Assembly (NCBI GenBank): GCA_017411125.1
Contig: JAFPNP010000132.1
Location: forward strand, 1 to 7,993
DNA: 7,993 nucleotides
From: Kiritimatiellia bacterium
Lineage (GTDB): Bacteria; Verrucomicrobiota; Kiritimatiellia; RFP12; UBA1067
Direction: 5' to 3'
Shown: positions 6,233 to 7,993 of the stretch, piece after piece
How positions within the stretch are numbered: the first letter of the stretch is position 1
Layout: each line of letters starts with the position of its first letter
Made by a program: the position numbers and the translations under genes
Notes under the pieces: generated by a model
Told to the model about the DNA's origin: nothing
The model's database searches: none
What the model saw: only the letters and a program-made list of their open reading frames with translations

Positions 6233-7993
6233 CTATTTCAGCATGAGCGCCGTGAGCAGCTTCGTGAAGCGGGCCGGATCGGGAAGGGCGGTGCCTTCGG
6301 CGATCAGAGCCTGATCGTAGAGAAGCTCCACCGCGTCTTTTAGTTCGTCGCCGGAAAGTCCCTTCATCTTCGTGACGAGCGGGTGCGCGGCGTTGATCTC
6401 GAGAGTGCGTTTCTCGTGCGGCACCTCTTGGTTCATGGCGCGAAGCATGCGCTCCATGGATGCCGAAAGCGCGTTGGCGCCGGCCACGAGGCAGCACGGG
6501 CTGTCCGCCAGGCGCGTGGACACGCGCACGTCTGCGACCTGTTCCTTGAGCTGTTCTTTCACCGCGTCAAGGAAGGGCTTGAGGTCTGCGGACGCTTTTT
6601 CGTTCGCCTCCTTCTCCGCTTTCTGCTCGTCTTCGCTGCCGAACTGCACGTCTCCCTTGGCGATGTCGACCAGTTTCTTGCCCTCGTATTCGCGGAAACT
6701 GTCTACGAGCCACTCGTCGACGGGATCCACGAAGAAGAGCACGTCGCATCCGTGCTTGAGCGCCTGTTCTATCTGCGGAGAGTGCCGCGCTTCGTCGAGG
6801 CGTTCGGCGGAGAGGAAGTAGATGTCTTTCTGTTCTTTCGGCATCGCCTTGACGTATTCGTCGAGCGACACCAGTTTGCCCGCCTCCGTTTTCGCGCTGG
6901 GGTAGAGCACGAGTTTCTTGATGCGGTCGGCGTTCTCCCAGTCGGTGTGGATGCCTTCCTTCAGGATGCGGCCGAACACGGCCCAGAACTTCAGGTAGGA
7001 GTCGCTGCGCTTCTCTTTCATCTCCTGCAGGGTGGAGAGGATTTTGGAGGTGACGGCCTGCTTGATCTTGCGGATCACGGCGTCGTCCTGGAGCATTTCG
7101 CGCGAGACGTTGAGCGGCAGGTCGGACGAGTCCACCACGCCTTTCGCGAAGCGCAGATATTCCGGGAGGAGCATTTCGAAGTCGTTGCCGATGAACACGT
7201 TGCGCACGTAGAGCGAGAGGCCGTGCTTCGTCTGGGGCATGTAGATGTCCATGCCGGCCTTCTCGGGAATGAAGAGGAGGGCCTTGAACTCAACCTGCCC
7301 TTCGCCGGAGAAGTGGATCGTCTCAAGCGGAGCCGTGTAGTCGTGGGTGAGGTGCTTGTAGAACTCTTCGTATTCCTCTTTTTTCACGTCCTTCTTGGAA
7401 CGCTTCCAGAGGGCGGTCATCGTGTTGAGCGGCTTGGGTTCCTCCGGCTTCTTCTCTTCCTCGCCTTCCTTTTTCTCTTCCTTCTTTTCGGGCAGGCCTT
7501 TGAAGAAGATGGGGTATGCGATGAAGTCGGAGTAGTTCTTCACGAGCTCGCGCACGCGCCACTCGTCGAGATACTCGTCGAACTCGTCGCGGAGGTGCAG
7601 CATCACGCTCGTGCCGTATCCGTCGCGTTCGCCGTCTCCCACGGTGTACGCGCCGGTACCGTCGCTCTCCCACTGGTACGCCGCGTCGCCGCCGCGCTTC
7701 TTGGATACGACGCGCACCTTGTCCGCCACCATGAACGCCGCGTAGAAGCCGACGCCGAACTGTCCGATGAGTTCCGGCAGGTTGGCCCCGCCTTTTTCTT
7801 TAAGCGCGGCGCGGAACGCCTTTGTGCCGGAGGAGGCGATCGTGCCGAGGTTTTTCTCCATGTCGTCGGCATCCATGCCGGCTCCGTTGTCGGAGATCAT
7901 GAGCGTCTTGGCGTCTTTGTCCGCCACGATGTCTATGCGCCAGGACGGGTTGTCCGCCACGAGTTCCTTCTGGGTCAGGCCGATGTATTTCGC
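6233..7993 (-). CDS. htpG: Molecular chaperone HtpG (bacterial Hsp90), 5' end cut by window
   Basis: 586 residues of an Hsp90 ATPase chaperone are visible; the frame is still open at the right edge, and comparison with the 624-residue E. coli protein suggests about 50 N-terminal residues are missing. The first visible residues are AKYIGLTQKEL; a GTG at 7960 is not the true start. ATPase-domain motifs include SDNGAGM (about 34-40) and GQFGVGFYAAFMVADKV (77-93). The middle domain shows YVRNVFIGNDFEMLLPEYLRFAKGV and SSDLPLNVSREMLQ (290-303), and the C-terminal dimerisation domain ends at ALMLK. Between the ATPase and middle domains is a highly charged, lysine- and glutamate-rich linker (169-189), longer than in E. 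coli. HtpG helps fold and remodel cytosolic clients. It lies upstream on the same strand, 97-109 bases before ddl, and is probably a separate transcription unit. Confidence 0.97.
   Translation of the reverse strand, partial: AKYIGLTQKELVADNPSWRIDIVADKDAKTLMISDNGAGMDADDMEKNLGTIASSGTKAFRAALKEKGGANLPELIGQFGVGFYAAFMVADKVRVVSKKRGGDAAYQWESDGTGAYTVGDGERDGYGTSVMLHLRDEFDEYLDEWRVRELVKNYSDFIAYPIFFKGLPEKKEEKKEGEEEKKPEEPKPLNTMTALWKRSKKDVKKEEYEEFYKHLTHDYTAPLETIHFSGEGQVEFKALLFIPEKAGMDIYMPQTKHGLSLYVRNVFIGNDFEMLLPEYLRFAKGVVDSSDLPLNVSREMLQDDAVIRKIKQAVTSKILSTLQEMKEKRSDSYLKFWAVFGRILKEGIHTDWENADRIKKLVLYPSAKTEAGKLVSLDEYVKAMPKEQKDIYFLSAERLDEARHSPQIEQALKHGCDVLFFVDPVDEWLVDSFREYEGKKLVDIAKGDVQFGSEDEQKAEKEANEKASADLKPFLDAVKEQLKEQVADVRVSTRLADSPCCLVAGANALSASMERMLRAMNQEVPHEKRTLEINAAHPLVTKMKGLSGDELKDAVELLYDQALIAEGTALPDPARFTKLLTALMLK

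Noticed and set aside
4588..6246. Long plus-strand open frame (552 codons) antisense to ddl and ftsQ
   Set aside because: It lies opposite two clearly recognised genes, is full of Arg, Ala and Ser with no motif I know, and long antisense frames are expected in G+C-rich coding DNA.

Overview
This is a G+C-rich (by eye about 60%), gene-dense chromosomal window in which every gene I can support lies on the minus strand, so the biological order runs from right to left. It begins in the 3' part of htpG (Hsp90 chaperone, cut by the right edge). A 97-109-base gap follows with a hairpin and a strong extended -10 promoter. Then comes a tightly packed run: ddl (D-Ala-D-Ala ligase), ftsQ, ftsA, ftsZ, mutL, and a small TSCPD-domain protein cut by the left edge.

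The ddl-ftsQ-ftsA-ftsZ part is the distal end of the classical division and cell-wall (dcw) cluster: Ddl makes the D-Ala-D-Ala dipeptide of peptidoglycan, FtsQ is the periplasmic divisome scaffold, FtsA is the membrane tether and FtsZ is the ring-forming tubulin homologue. Junctions are 8-base overlap (ddl/ftsQ), 19-base gap (ftsQ/ftsA), 4-base ATGA overlap (ftsA/ftsZ), 5-base gap (ftsZ/mutL) and 33-base gap (mutL/TSCPD). They look like one transcription unit, probably started by the promoter at about 6165-6172. The extension of the division operon into mutL and a TSCPD gene is unusual.

The most interesting biology is sequence divergence inside familiar genes. FtsZ keeps the fold-defining glycine loops and a textbook C-terminal FtsA-binding peptide (DLDIPTFIRRQ). 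However, by ungapped comparison with E. coli it has lost the T7-loop Asn and second Asp plus several guanine-pocket residues. MutL keeps a complete GHKL ATPase and a QPLLIP clamp-binding motif, but nearly all the C-terminal endonuclease metal ligands are substituted (DQHA is NPRA, CPHGRP is CPRGRP, the ACR/SCK cysteine is lost). FtsA has Glu in place of the phosphate-1 Asp.

The organism is a didermic-type bacterium with peptidoglycan. The divergent FtsZ, the ddl-ftsQ-ftsA-ftsZ order and the high G+C make me lean towards the PVC group (Verrucomicrobiota, Lentisphaerota or Kiritimatiellota), but this is inference, about 50% sure. I see no mobile element, tRNA, rRNA or CRISPR. No stretch longer than about 110 bases lacks a gene.
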